45,117 bases of DNA from NCBI GenBank assembly GCA_009103225.1, contig RHPI01001302.1, positions 1-45,117 on the forward strand, written 5' to 3'. Source of the stretch: Chlorokybus atmophyticus (Eukaryota > Streptophyta > Chlorokybophyceae > Chlorokybales > Chlorokybaceae). The translations under genes were made by a program, and so were the position numbers. Below, in pieces: positions 1-10,779 of this stretch. The notes beneath the pieces were generated by a model, which saw only the letters and a list, made by a program, of their open reading frames with translations, was not told the origin of the DNA and ran no database searches. Positions within the stretch are counted from its first letter, which is position 1. The number at the start of each line of letters is the position of its first letter.

Positions 1-737
1 AGTCCCGACGGCACAGCCTGGTTGTGCCGTCTGCGCCGAAGAAGTTGACTGCTTGTGCCGTGAACGGCACGCACTGCAGGCGCCACGTGTTTGTTCTTGT
101 CTTCATAGTTGCTTAATTTCTTGTATTTGTCTCGTGTGTAGAAGGCCACAGAGTCCGCTTGCTCTTCCTTCTTTGAGACGCGTTGCTCCACAGTGAGCAA
201 CTTGGGTAGCACATCGTCTAGGGTTAGCTCCGATGACGATGTCTCGAGCAGAGTAGCGACAACTTCGTACTCTAATGGCAGTCCTGCAACAATCGCCAAT
301 ACGACCTCCGTCTCTTCCATCTTGTGACCGACGTTGATGAGGTCCGCCCACAGCTCTCTCGCACGTGCAACATACTTTGTGACCGGCTCGGCCGTCTCTT
401 TATGAAGCGCGCTTAACTGCTTGCGTAATTGTATCTTTCGGGCGTTGTTCTTGGCTTGAAATACGGCTGCAAGCTTCTCCCAAGCTTGTCTGCCATCTTC
501 ACATGATGTGAGCATGGGAAAGTGATGTGGCTTGCAGTTAAGCACCATCAAGGAATGTGCTTCAACCGAGTGTTCAAGCCAGATGCTTTCTTCTCCTGCT
601 CTTGGTGCAGATGCCTTCGGGTCAACAAACTTCCACATCTTCTTGTGGATAAGTAGTGCCTTCATCTCTACGCACCAAGTGCTGTAGTTGTTTGTGTCCA
701 GCTTTGTGATCAGCCCTTTATCGTAGCTTGCCTCCAT
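1..737 (-). CDS. Ty1/copia gag, partial (element 1)
   Basis: The minus frame from the ATG at 735-737 stays open to the window edge, at least 245 codons. It aligns residue for residue with the other copia gag copies here: start MEA.YDKG, then CVEMKALLIHKK, PHHFPML, EDGRQAWEKL, LRKQLSAL and ELWADLINVGH. Gag forms the virus-like particle around element RNA. Downstream of about residue 205 (EDKNKH, near position 90) the sequence no longer resembles the other copies and the CCHC knuckle is not reached, so this copy is divergent or rearranged there. It belongs to the element whose 5' LTR is at 1105-1506. The Trp codon that is TGA in elements 2 and 3 is TGG here. Confidence 0.8.
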   Translation of the reverse strand, partial: MEASYDKGLITKLDTNNYSTWCVEMKALLIHKKMWKFVDPKASAPRAGEESIWLEHSVEAHSLMVLNCKPHHFPMLTSCEDGRQAWEKLAAVFQAKNNARKIQLRKQLSALHKETAEPVTKYVARARELWADLINVGHKMEETEVVLAIVAGLPLEYEVVATLLETSSSELTLDDVLPKLLTVEQRVSKKEEQADSVAFYTRDKYKKLSNYEDKNKHVAPAVRAVHGTSSQLLRRRRHNQAVPSG

Positions 738-1104
738 CTTTGCCGCGCCTGCTTTCTTCTTGCAGTTAGCACTTGAGACTTGCTTTGATAATCTTCACGT
801 GTTGTGACTTGAGTGACTTTGTTGACTTCAGTATCTTTAATCTACACTTCACTCTTGAGTGACTTCAATGACTTCGGTCTTGAATGACTTCGGTCTTCAC
901 TTCACTCTTCAGCGCCTTCAGCCTTGAGTGACTTCGGTCTTCACTTCAGTCTTCAGCGCCTTCAGTCTTGAGTGACTTCAGTCTTCTCTTCACTCTTCAG
1001 TCTTGAGTGATTTCGAGCTTCACTTCAATGCACTTTGTCACTTTTCTTCACTTCGCTTTCTTTCTCTTTCTTACACTCTTCACGCGTAGTGTGGGCCCAT
1101 AACC
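738..1104 (-). promoter_or_regulatory. Untranslated leader and primer-binding site of element 1
   Basis: This is the leader between LTR and gag. It holds imperfect repeats of about 44 bp (830-1020) built on CTTGAGTGACTTC and CTTCAGCGCCTTCAG. Next to the LTR, at 1091-1104, the minus strand reads GGTTATGGGCCCAC, the same primer-binding site as in the other copia elements of the window. I see no gene here. Confidence 0.6.
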
Positions 1105-1506
1105 TGTTGAGAAGCAAGCATGCAAGTGAAGAGGGCAAGCAATGACACACAAAAGAAGGCAACACACTTCCCAATTTATTACCAACAAACCGCGGGGTTA
1201 TATACCCACCAGTCAGTACACAGTTTGTACACACTGCTGGTCTACACGCAACAGCGTCCGATCTACTGAACCGAATTCTACGCTGTAAGATGTGCCACGT
1301 AGCTAACTTGATAAGCTTTTTAACAAGCTATGCCACGTCCCAAATGACTGAGTATTCTAGGAGATATGACGATTCTCCTAGGACCCTTCTCTGCAGTCCG
1401 CGCCAGGACCTTTATGTCCGGAGTCTTCGAGGTCCTCCCATCGAGGTCCCTTCTCTTCTCTCTTGTATGCAAGGCAGGCTGACCGGATGTAGGAATATCT
1501 TCAACA
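1105..1506 (-). repeat. Copia LTR (5' LTR of element 1)
   Basis: This 402-bp LTR has TGTTG/CAACA ends and lies in minus orientation. It belongs to a different subfamily from the 427-bp LTRs at 5857 and 10348 but is related to the solo LTR at 4323-4798; both end with a stretch similar to GACCGGAT..AGAATATC. It is inserted into the pol region of element 2, whose sequence resumes at 1507, so it postdates element 2. Confidence 0.75.
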
Positions 1507-2651
1507 CGACCCCATCAAGGATAACTGTGCAGTCACCCTTCCGGAACACTATCTTTGCTCCCAAGCCCTCAGCAACTCTTACACAGAACAGACTTGCAAC
1601 AGCCTTTTGCACATGCAGGACGTTGCATAACAACACCTTGCGTAGTGTGTTACCAACCTTGCACTGGAGTCGTGCATTGCCAACTCCCTCAGCCACCAGT
1701 ATTTCGCCACCAAAGCCTGCCACTTTCACTGGTGACGTCAGCTTCCTATAGCCCTCCATCAGCTCCTTGTTGGGGGTGAGATGACGATCGCAGCTAAAGT
1801 CCACCACCCAAAAAACTGTGCCCGCCCTCGAACTGGATGCAGTGAAGACGACATGTTTCTCCTTGTGTTGGTGCTCGTTGCCGCTGGTGCTGGTGCTTGC
1901 TCTAGGTTGCCCCTGTTGTTTCTTCCTACAGTCCTTCACAATGTGCCCCTTCCAACCACACTCATGGCATGTGAGGTCTTTGTGACGAGGATTGCCCGGC
2001 TTGTTGCCCTTGTTGTTCTCTTTATGGTTGCTCTTCTTCCAGTGCTTGTTGGTGTAGAAGGCCACGGCATCAGCTTGCTCGTCCTTCTTCACAACCCTCT
2101 GCTCCACGGTGAGCAGCTTCAATAGTACATCGTCCAGCGTCAGCTCCGCTGACGATGTTTCCAGCAGTGTTGCGACGGCCTTGTACTCTGCTGGTAGCCC
2201 TGCAACAATGGCCAGCACTACATCCGTCTCCCCCATGTTGTGGCCGACGTTGATGAGGTTTGCCCATAGCTCTCGCGCGTGCAATATACTTCGTAATAGG
2301 TTCTGCTGCCACCTTCCTGAGTGCGCTAAGCTGCTTGCGTAGATGCAACTTTCTGGCATTGTTCTTGACTCTGAAAACGGTTGATAGCTTTTCCCAAGCT
2401 TGTCTACCATCTTCACATGCAGTGAGCATGGGAAAGTGATGCGGTTTGCTGTTCAACACAAGCAAAGAGTGTGCTTCTGCTAAATGCTCTGACCACACAG
2501 TGTTCGCTCTTGGTGTTGGTGGTGGTGCCTTCGGATCGACGTACTTTCACACCTTCTTGTGGATGATTAAGGCCTTCATCTCCACGCACAATGTGTTGTA
2601 GTTGTCGGTGTCCAGCTTTGCAATCTGCCCCTTGTCGTAGGTCGCCTCCAT
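1507..2651 (-). pseudogene. Ty1/copia gag-pol remnant (element 2)
   Basis: Minus-strand copia gag from the ATG at 2649-2651, then a CCHC knuckle (CHECGWKGHIVKDC) and the start of protease, cut off by the insertion of element 1. Lesions are visible: TGA in place of Trp early in gag (after HKKV), a 2-bp deletion near 2280 in the stretch coding ARARELW that shifts the frame, and DFS instead of the catalytic DSG in protease (VVDFSCDRH). The TGA and DFS changes are shared with element 3 at 23495. The copy cannot make a working polyprotein. Confidence 0.8.
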
Positions 2652-2779
2652 CTTTGTCGTGCCTGCCTTCACTTGCAGTTGACACCCAAGGCTCTGCTAC
2701 CAACAAGCTACCGTAGTGTAGAACTACTATGCACACAAGCTAGTCTCACACTCCTCAAGCGTAGCGTGGGCCCATAACC

Positions 2780-3204
2780 TGTTGAAGGACTAGCATGCAC
2801 ATGTAGTTGAGGCAAGCATGGACACACAGAGACAGAGCTACCGCCATCAAAGCATACACATATCACATGACATTCATCTATTAAAAGTTGTCCGCTGGTT
2901 CTTATACCAGCCAGTTACACACACGTCTACGTTTGCAAGCACTGCGTAAGATATACTCAGCTTTTTTACGCGCATTAAGCTGTGTTGTCTTTCTTACAAC
3001 CAGAGCTTTCCAACAAGCGCTTACACGCCTAATACGAGTAAGTATACGCGGAGATATGAAGCGGTTAGTTAGACTCCAGTATGGAGTCCGGAGTCTGGTC
3101 CGACGACGCCATCTTGCTAAGTCCGGACCTAGTGCTCGTCCTTACAACCTTCTACTCCTGTGTGGAGGGTCGATGCTGATCGTATGTAGGAATGACTCCA
3201 AGCA
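2780..3204 (-). repeat. Copia LTR (5' LTR of element 2)
   Basis: About 425 bp in minus orientation, clearly the same family as the LTRs at 5857, 10348 and 23495. Its outer end is altered (CTCCAAGCA instead of CTCTCAACA). The inner end abuts the primer-binding site GGTTATGGGCCCACGCT on the minus strand (2763-2779). Coding sequence of the coiled-coil gene resumes immediately after 3204, so this element interrupts that gene on its 5' side. Confidence 0.8.
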
Positions 3205-4322
3205 TTTACCATCCAGGGTGGGCTGAGAATTACAAGTCCTTGCGCGCATACCTCATCCACAAGTGGGAGTGCAACCATCCTTGGCCATCCATTCCTGCTG
3301 CTGTTCCTGGTCCGACTGCTTGTAGTGCTGCTGCTGCATCTGGTGCTACGGCTGCCTCTAGCGATCCTTCTCAAGCTGCTGTTAACGCTGCTCTTGCCTC
3401 TGCTGCTACTGCTGCTGCTACACTTGCAACATTGGGAGGGGTTTTGGAACCTGCTGGAGGTGATGAATGTGCAGGTGGTGATGAACCTGCAGGTGGTGAT
3501 GAACCTGCAGGTTGTCATCATAGAGACAGCAGTCGTGATGACTCCAGCGATTATGAAGCCAGCGATCACGAAGGCAGCAATTATATCAAAAGCCTCTTTA
3601 AACATACTGGTCCTCAAAGCAGTGGCGATGATGATGACGATGCTCGCAAGAAGAAAAAGTTGGAAGACGGTATCGCAGCTGCAGGTTCAGGAGTTGCCAA
3701 TGCCAGCAAAATAGCCAAGTTGATTGAAGGCTTGGTCCGAAATCTCCAACAGCAAGTGCCACAACTCCAGGTAACCCTTGGCCAAAGTCAACAGCGGTGA
3801 GTTTATGAGTATGTGTAATGTGTGAAGTCTCATAGGCTCTGTCCACTGCGATCTATGACACTACTGTTTCTGTGCAGCAACACCTAGAAGAGGCGTCTAC
3901 AAGCACCCAGGCCGTTGCATCCACCAGCCCTGATGTCAAGCGCATCCATGCAGCGGAGTTATCAGCTGCTGTTAAAGCAGTTGCCAAGGCTAGCCAACAG
4001 CATGCAGAGTTGCTGGAACAGGAGAAGAAGGTCAGAGAGGAGGCTGGGGGGCGCATACAAGAGCTGGAGGTGGCTCTTGCAAAGCAGGAGAAGGAAAGAG
4101 TGGAGGCCGAGAGGCGCATACCACAGCTGCAGGCCGCTCTCGATGCAGCTAATGCTGAGCGACGAAGGCTGCAGCAGGATCGGGCTATAGTGCATGACAG
4201 CCAGCGCGTACAACAGCTGCAACAAACTTTGCAAGAGCTGGGAAAAATCATTGCTCGGCGTGCAGAGCTGGGGAGGGAAGAAGCTAAACGTCTGCGCGGT
4301 GAACACACTACGTTGCAAGAGC
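3205..4322 (+). pseudogene. Coiled-coil gene, 5' part (two exons), disrupted
   Basis: The frame opens with HPGWAENYKSLRAYL, passes an Ala-rich stretch, a tandem GGDEPA repeat (3449-3510) and an acidic DDDDDARKKKK patch, then enters a heptad-rich coiled coil. An intron at 3771-3877 has a clean CAG|GTAACC donor and a TTTCTGTGCAG acceptor, phase 0 on both sides, joining VPQLQ to QHLEEAST. The true start lies upstream and is lost to the insertion of element 2. The exon is cut at 4322 by a solo LTR and resumes in the same frame at 4804. I do not recognise the family; it resembles long structural or myosin-tail-like coiled coils. With three insertions it is probably not functional. Confidence 0.6.
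3771..3877 (+). other. Intron of the coiled-coil gene carrying an introner-like repeat
   Basis: A 107-bp GT-AG intron, phase 0. At about 3825-3848 it contains GTCTCATAGGCTCTGTCC, very close to the unit found in the introns of the minus-strand transposase gene at 26.9-30.7 kb, and in the same orientation relative to transcription. Confidence 0.65.
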
Positions 4323-4798
4323 TGTTGAGATTCGGACACTATTGACCATGCATGGATTTGGTGCAAGCACAAGTACACAGTACACACACTCTACCAGAGC
4401 ATACACACAAGGCTGATCCAAAAGGCTTTCCAAGGATTACAACAAAGTCACACCGCGGGCTTTTATACCCGCAAGTTCTGCACCTGTCTACTCTAGAAGC
4501 CACCACGACTTCTACACTCAACCGATTCCTGCGCTCTAAGTTGCACAACGTAGCTACTTTCAAGAGCTTTCCAACAAGCTATAACACGCGCCATACAATA
4601 ACGTAACCACCGAGCTACAACGTTTCTTCTACGGCGCCTGGAAGTCTCCAGACTCCGGACTCGACTCCGCGCCTGAAACCTTCTCGACTGAAGTCCTCGC
4701 CTGGACCTTTCTCGACTGGAATCTTCTCGCGCCTGAATCTTCTCGAGGCGATTCTTATCCACAGGGCAAGCTGACCGGATACAAGAATATCCTCAACA
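4323..4798 (-). mobile_element. Solo copia LTR with target-site duplication
   Basis: A 476-bp TGTTG...CAACA LTR related to the one at 1105-1506. It is flanked by a perfect 5-bp direct repeat AGAGC (4318-4322 and 4799-4803) with no internal region, so it is a solo LTR left by LTR-LTR recombination. Removing it and one repeat copy restores the coiled-coil reading frame. Confidence 0.85.
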
Positions 4799-4803
4799 AG
4801 AGC

Positions 4804-5856
4804 ACCTCACCCATTGCAAGCGGATTGAAGATGACGTTAAGGCCGCCTTTACCAGTATCAACGAGTTGGATGAAGACTTGGTGCTGGCCTCTGAGGAGCA
4901 GGCTGCTGCAAAGCGGCGTGAGGAGGCGATACTGGTGCAACAGGCCACCAATGCACAGCTCCAGGAGGCTTCCACTCAGAAGCAGCGTGAAGATGCAGCG
5001 AAAGAGTTGTTGCCACCACTGCTGATAGGGACCGCTTACGACAGCAATTGGCCACAGCCGAGGGGGCCCAAAAAAAAAGCTGCACAACCTGCTTGACCAG
5101 CTTCAGCAGCAGCCCTCCACTCAAGCACAAAAGCTCCAAGCAGAGGTTGACGCCCTTGATGCAAAACTTCAGTGTCAGGAAGCACATCAAGATTCCATTC
5201 AAAAGAAGCATGAGGACTCGCTTCAGAACCTGTTGAGGTGGACCAGTGAGGAGAGGCAACGCTTGGAGACGGAGAATGTGAGCCTACGGCATGAGAGGAG
5301 CAGCTTGAAACGATCAGCAGCAGCACGCTTGGAGGAGATCCGGAGTCTGCAGGAGCGCATGCGCAAAGCCGAGAAGGCATCTCAACAAGAGCATGATGCT
5401 GCGCGCAAAGCCGAGGAGGCCTCTCAACAGGAGCATGACGCTGCGCGCAAGCTCCAAATCCAGCTTCAGCAGATGGCCTCCCTCTAGCAGCAGGCGCGTG
5501 AGGAGGCGGACCGCCTACAAAAGGAAAATGCAGAACTGAGTCAGCGCCTGCGTCAAGCTGAGAAGGTTAAGAAGAACCAGTAGGAGAGCGTCGGCCAGCT
5601 TTAGCAGCGGGAGTCCTCCGATCGGCAGAAGGCGCTTGAAGAGGCGGACCGCCTTTGAGAGCAGAATGCGAGCCTGAGCGAGCACCTGCGCCAAGTCGAG
5701 GAGGCCAAAAAGAAGCAAGAGGAGAGCATCCGCTAGCTTCAGCAGAAGGCGCTTGAAGAGGCGGACCGCTTACGAGAGCAGAATGCGAGCCTGAGCGAGC
5801 GCCTGCGCCAAGGCGAGGAGGCCAGGAAGAAACAGGAGAGCATCCGCCAGCTTCAG
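4804..5856 (+). pseudogene. Coiled-coil gene, middle part, disrupted
   Basis: Continuation of the coiled coil with repeats such as KALEEADRL and EQNASLSE. The frame changes near 5025 and again in a run of nine A at about 5070-5078; a tenth A would restore the second. In-frame TAG occurs at 5485, 5581, 5602 and 5734, and TGA at 5656. Comparison of the internal repeats indicates that the TAG at 5734 stands for Gln (ESIR-x-LQ) and the TGA for Arg (EADRL-x-EQNASL, CGA in the sister repeat). The full-length copia element interrupts it at 5857. Confidence 0.6.
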
Positions 5857-6283
5857 TGTTGAGAGAGTCATTCCTACATACGATCAGCATCGACCCTCCA
5901 CACAGGAGTAGAAGGTCGTAAGGACGAGCACTAGGTCCGGACTTAGCAAGATGGCATCGTCGGACCAGATTCCGGACTCCAGACTGGAGCCTTACTAACT
6001 GCTTCGTATCTCCGCGTATACTTACTCATATTAGGCGTGTAAGAGCTTGTTGGAAAGCTCTGGTTGTAAGAAAGACAACGCAGCTTAGAGCGCGTCAAAA
6101 GGCTAAGTATAGCTTACGCAGTGCTTGCAAACGTAGACGTGTGTGTAACTGGCTGGTATAAGAACCAGCGGACAACTTGTAATAGATGAATGTGATGTGA
6201 CTTGTGTATGCTCTGGTGGCGGTAGCTTTGTCTCTGTGTGTCTATGCTTGCCTCAACTACATGTACATGCTAGTCCTTCAACA
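5857..6283 (+). repeat. 5' LTR of element A
   Basis: 427 bp, TGTTGAGAG...CCTTCAACA. It should hold the promoter and the R region. Near-identical to the 3' LTR at 10348-10774. Confidence 0.93.
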
Positions 6284-6298
6284 GGTTATGGGCCCACA
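6284..6298 (+). promoter_or_regulatory. Primer-binding site matching the tRNA-iMet anticodon stem-loop
   Basis: GGTTATGGGCCCACA follows the LTR directly. Its first 13 bases are complementary to UGGGCCCAUAACC, the anticodon stem-loop of eukaryotic initiator tRNA-Met, not to a tRNA 3' end. Drosophila copia is known to prime from an internally cleaved half-tRNA in this way. The same site is present in the other three copia elements with a 5' end here. Confidence 0.7.
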
Positions 6299-6410
6299 CT
6301 ACGCTTGAGGAGTGTGAGACTAGCTTGTGTGCATAGTAGTTCTACACTACGGTAGCTTGTTGGTAGCAGAGCCTTGGGTGTCAACTGCAAGAAAGGCAGG
6401 CTCGACAGAA

Positions 6411-9400
6411 ATGGAGGCGACCTACGACAAGGGGCAGATTGCAAAGCTGAACACCGACAACTACAACACATGGTGCGTGGAGATGAAGGCCTTGCTCATC
6501 CACAAGAAGGTGTGGAAGTACGTTGATCCGAAGGCACCACCACCAACACCAGGAGCGAACACTGTGTGGTCAGAGCATTCAGCAGAAGCACACTCTTTGC
6601 TTGTGTTGAACAACAAACCGCATCACTTTCCCATGCTCACTGCATGTGAAGATGGTAGACAAGCTTGGGAAAAGCTATCAGCCATTTTCAGAGCCAAGAA
6701 CAATGCCAGAAAGTTGCATCTACGCAAGCAGCTCAGCGCACTCAGGAAGGAGGCAGCAGAACCCATCACAAAGTATGTTGCGCGCGCGAGAGAGCTGTGG
6801 GCGGACCTCATCAACGTCGGCCACAACATGGGGGAGACGGAGGTAGTGCTGGCCATTGTTGCAGGGCTACCAGCAGAGTACGAGGTCGTCGCAATTCTGC
6901 TGGAGACGTCATCATCGGAGTTAACGTTGGACGATGTGCTACCGAAGCTGCTCACCGTGGAGCAGAGGGCTGTGAAGAAGGACGAGCAAGCGGATGCCGT
7001 CGCCTCAACACCGGCAAGCACGCAAAGAAGAGCAACCATGCAGAGAAGTACAAGGGCAACAAGCCAGGCAATCCTCGTCACAAAGACCTCATATGCCACT
7101 GGTGTGGTTGGAAGGGGCACATTGTGAAGAATTGTAGGAAGAAACAACAGGGGCAACCTAGAGCAAGCACCAGCAACAGCGGCAACGAGCACCAACACAA
7201 GGAGAAACATGTCGCCTTCACTGCATCCAGTTCGAGGGCGGGCACAGCTTTCTGGGTGGTGGACTCTGGCTGCGATCGTCATCTCACACCAAACAAGGAG
7301 GTGATGGAGGGCTACAGGAAGCTGACGTCCACAATCAAGGTGGCGGGCTTCGGTGGCGAAGTACTGGTGGCTGAGGGAGTTGGCAACGTACGACTCCAGT
7401 GCAAGGTTGGTAACACACTACGCGAGGTGTTGTTACGCAACGTCCTGCATGTTCCTAAGGCTATTGCGAGTCTATTCTCTGTGAGGGTTGCGGAGCGCTT
7501 AGGCGCGAAGATCCTATTTCGGAAGGGTGGCTGCTCAGTCATCCTTGATGGGGTCGTGCACATGGTTGGAAGCGCTGATCCGGGAGGGCTCTACCACGTG
7601 GAGCAGCCTCAAGACAGAGACATTCAAGCCATGGTGGTGAAGGACAAGGAGTCGCCAACATTGTGGCATCGGAGGTTCGGGCATCTCAGCTACGTCAACC
7701 TCACTCGCCTTGTCGCTGAGAAGATGGTCAAGGGCATCCATCTCAGCACAGAAGAACTCAAGACAGCATCAGGTGCACTTTGTGAACCATGCCTGGTTGC
7801 AAAGCAGCATGCTATGCCATTCCCATCATCCTCTTCTAGCAGTCAGCATCCTTGCGAGCTTGTGCACATGGATGTCTGTGGCCCTATGCGCATTGTGGCG
7901 AAGGGAGGGGTCAGGTACTTTGCTACATTCCTCGACGACTACAGCAAGCTGTCCATCATCTTTCCATTAACGCTCAAGTCAGAAGTTGCTGGAGCTGTGC
8001 GCACAGTTGTGGCCTTGTTGGAGACCCAGTCTGGCAACAAGATGAAGGCAATGAGGAGTGATCGAGGAGGGGAGTACATCAACAAGGAGTTGAAGGAGTT
8101 CTTCGCCAGCAAGNTTAGCAAGGGCATGCGCCACGAGACAACGGCACCCTACACCCCGTAGCAGAATGGAGCTGCTGAACGCCTCAACAGGACACTCTTG
8201 GAGCGCGTTCGAGCTATGCTCAACGACACAAAGATGGAAGACAGTTTGTGGAAGGAGGCGGTACTCACTGCCAACTACATCCGCAACAGGTCTCCGGTGA
8301 GCTCAGAGCAGAAGACTCCGTGGGAGCACTTCTATGGAGCCACACCAGATGTGAGTGGTATGCGTGTGTTTGGATGCACGGCATATGCACTAGTGCCTAA
8401 ACAGCTCGGGCACAAGCTGGAGCCGGTCAGCAAGAAGGGCATCTTCGTTGGCTATGAACCGGGTTCCAAGGCTTACAGGATCTTGCTCGAGGACACTCAG
8501 AAGATCATCGTGAGCAGGGAGGTGGTTTTCCACGAGGGATTATCACAACCAGAAGCAGGCTTCTTTCCTGAAGATGAAGCACAGCCGGAGCTCCTGAAAC
8601 AGTGGAGGCTACAGGCAAGGCCATCATCGACGATAAGGGTGAGCAGGACTCCATTGTAGCAGACAAGCAGTCGCACCTGCAGCAGGAGCACGCAGCTCGG
8701 AAATACCCAGTGAGGGAGAGAAAGGCACCTGACTTCCTACACAAGGCACACGTCGCCAGTGTGCAGCATGAGGAGCCAAGCACCTACGAGGAGGCATTGT
8801 TAGCACCAGATGCGGAGCAATCGCAGCGTGCTATGGACGAGGAGATTGCGTCACTCCATGCCAACAACACTTGGTCACTGGAGCAGTTACCGCAAGGAGT
8901 GAAGACCATTCCAATGAAATGGGTCTTCAAGGTGAAGCGTGATGGTCAGGGCAACATTGAGCGCTACAAGGCAAGGCTGGTGGCAAAGGGCTTTTTGCAG
9001 CAGGAAGGTGTGGACTTCAATGAAGTGTTTGCACCTGCAAGTAAGCATACCACCTTCCGTGCACTGCTAGCTATGGTTGCTGCTGAAGACCTAGAGCTGC
9101 ATCACCTGGATGTGAAGACTGCCTTCCTCTATGGAGAGCTGGAGGAGGAGATCTTCATCGAGCAACCACCTGGATATGAAGAAGGGGAGAGAGGCACAGC
9201 GTGCAAGCTGATCAAGGCACTGTACGGGCTGCGACAGGTTCCGCGTATGTGGCACATCAAGCTCACCAAGGAGATAGAGGCACTTGGCTTCACCGCATCC
9301 TCTGCAGACCCTGGGCTCTTCATCCATGCAGACAACGAGGTCTGGCTGCTCGTGTATGTTAATGATATCATCATCACCGCTAGGCAGGTGCACCACCTGC

Positions 9401-10305
9401 AGGAGACGAAACTTGCTCTACAGCAAGCATTCTCAGTTCGTGATCTTGAAGAGGCCAAGTGGTTCCTTGGCATGGTGATCGAGCGCGACAGGGCGGCTCG
9501 CACAATCAAGATCAGTCAGGAGCAGATGGTGAGAAGACTCGTCACCAAGTTTGGGCTCACTGAAGCGAAGACCAAGACCACACCGTTGGCACTTGGCACT
9601 GCCCTCATCAAGGCAAAGGATGAGGAGGTACTCGACAAGGCTCAGTATCCATATGGTGAGATGGTAGGCAGCATGCTCTATCTGGCAGTGTGCACACGTC
9701 CCGATGTTGCACATGCCGTGGGAGTACTTGCTCGCTACATGTCTGCACCGAGCATGGAGCACTGGGGAGCAGCAAAGGGAGTACTACGCTATGTTGCTGG
9801 GAGCGCAACAGTTGGCGTCAAGTTTGGGAGCGGGAGCACTGAGTTGGAGGGCTACTGCGACTCGGACTTTGCTGGTGACCTCATTAGCAGGAGGTCCACT
9901 ACAGGCTACGTCTTCAAGCTGAATGGAGGCGTGGTGAGCTGGAACAGTAGGCTGCAGCCAACAACAGCAGCATCTACATCAGAGGCTGAGTACATGGCAG
10001 CGGCAGTAGCAGTGAAGGAGGCACTCTTGCTTCGCAAGCTCATGGCAGACTTGGAGCACCCCATGGCGTGCATCGTCATCAACTGTGACAACCAAGGAGC
10101 CATTAAATTGTTGAAGCACCCTATCGCCTCGGCAAGGACGAAGCACATTGATGTCATACATCACTTTGTGCGTGACAGAGTCACAAGGAAGGAGGTGGAG
10201 TTCCAGTACTGCAACACTGAGGGCATGCTGGCGGACTTCATGACAAAGCCATTGTCACCACTCAAGTTCAATACGTGTTGTGCAGGACTTGGCATCTGTG
10301 TTTGA
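6411..10305 (+). pseudogene. Copia gag-pol polyprotein, damaged copy
   Basis: Gag runs from the ATG at 6411. The CCHC knuckle (CHWCGWKGHIVKNC, about 7094-7135) and protease (VVDSGCDRH, about 7255) follow after a 1-bp loss near 7005. Integrase shows HHCC residues (HRRFGHLS, CEPC), HMDVCGP, SDRGGEY and NGAAERLNRTLLE. Reverse transcriptase has LDVKTAFLYGEL and RNase H has CDSDFAGD and TSEAEYMA. Lesions: an undetermined base at 8114, TAG at 8159-8161 in place of the conserved Gln of TPYTPQQNG, a frame change near 8600, and AAT at 9361-9363 that turns the catalytic YVDD into YVND. The stop is TGA. If TAG reads as Gln, the first stop is not a lesion; the YVND change alone should abolish reverse transcription. 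Confidence 0.9.
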
Positions 10306-10347
10306 CTACAGGAGCAAGCATTGGAGGTCAAGCTGCTCGCGTGGGAG

Positions 10348-10774
10348 TGTTGAGAGAGTCATTCCTACATACGATCAGCATCGACCCTCCACACAGGAGT
10401 AGAAGGTCGTAAGGACGAGCACTAGGTCCGGACTTAGCAAAATGGCATCGTCGGACCAGACTCCGGACTCCAGACTGGAGCCTTACTAACTGCTTCGTAT
10501 CTCCGCGTATACTTACTCATATTAGGCGTGTAAGAGCTTGTTGGAAAGCTCTGGTTGTAAGAAAGACAACACAGCTTAGAGCGCGTCAAAAGGCTGAGTA
10601 TAGCTTACGCAGTGCTTGCAAACGTAGACGTGTGTGTAACTGGCTGGTATAAGAACCAGCGGACAACTTGTAATAGATGAATGTGATGTGACTTGTGTAT
10701 GCTCTGGTGGCGGTAGCTTTGTCTCTGTGTGTCTATGCTTGCCTCAACTACATGTGCATGCTAGTCCTTCAACA
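10348..10774 (+). repeat. 3' LTR of element A
   Basis: 427 bp, preceded by a short purine stretch GTGGGAG that may serve as polypurine tract and followed by the TTCAG duplication. It should supply the polyadenylation site. Confidence 0.93.
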
Positions 10775-10779
10775 TTCAG

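Larger units (their letters stand above)
5857..10774 (+). mobile_element. Full-length Ty1/copia retrotransposon (element A)
   Basis: Two 427-bp LTRs (5857-6283 and 10348-10774) flank one gag-pol region, with a perfect 5-bp duplication TTCAG at 5852-5856 and 10775-10779. I count five differences between the LTRs by eye (about 98.8% identity), so the insertion is recent. Order: LTR, primer-binding site, gag, CCHC knuckle, protease, integrase, reverse transcriptase, RNase H, LTR, which is the copia order with integrase before reverse transcriptase. It sits inside the coiled-coil gene, whose sequence rejoins exactly when the element and one duplication copy are removed. Confidence 0.93.

Noticed and set aside
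3325-3714. Leu-rich alternative frame over the coiled-coil gene start
   Set aside because: Out-of-frame reading of GCT/CTG-rich Ala codons; the other frame splices in phase into the coiled coil.
6358-6372. TGGTAGCAGAGCC as the classical tRNA-iMet 3'-end primer-binding site
   Set aside because: It resembles the usual plant copia site but lies about 75 bp past the LTR end. The 3' LTR and the TTCAG duplication fix the LTR end at 6283.
7000-7010. Programmed ribosomal frameshift between copia gag and pol
   Set aside because: The other copies are continuous here and have one more base; a 1-bp deletion in this copy explains it.
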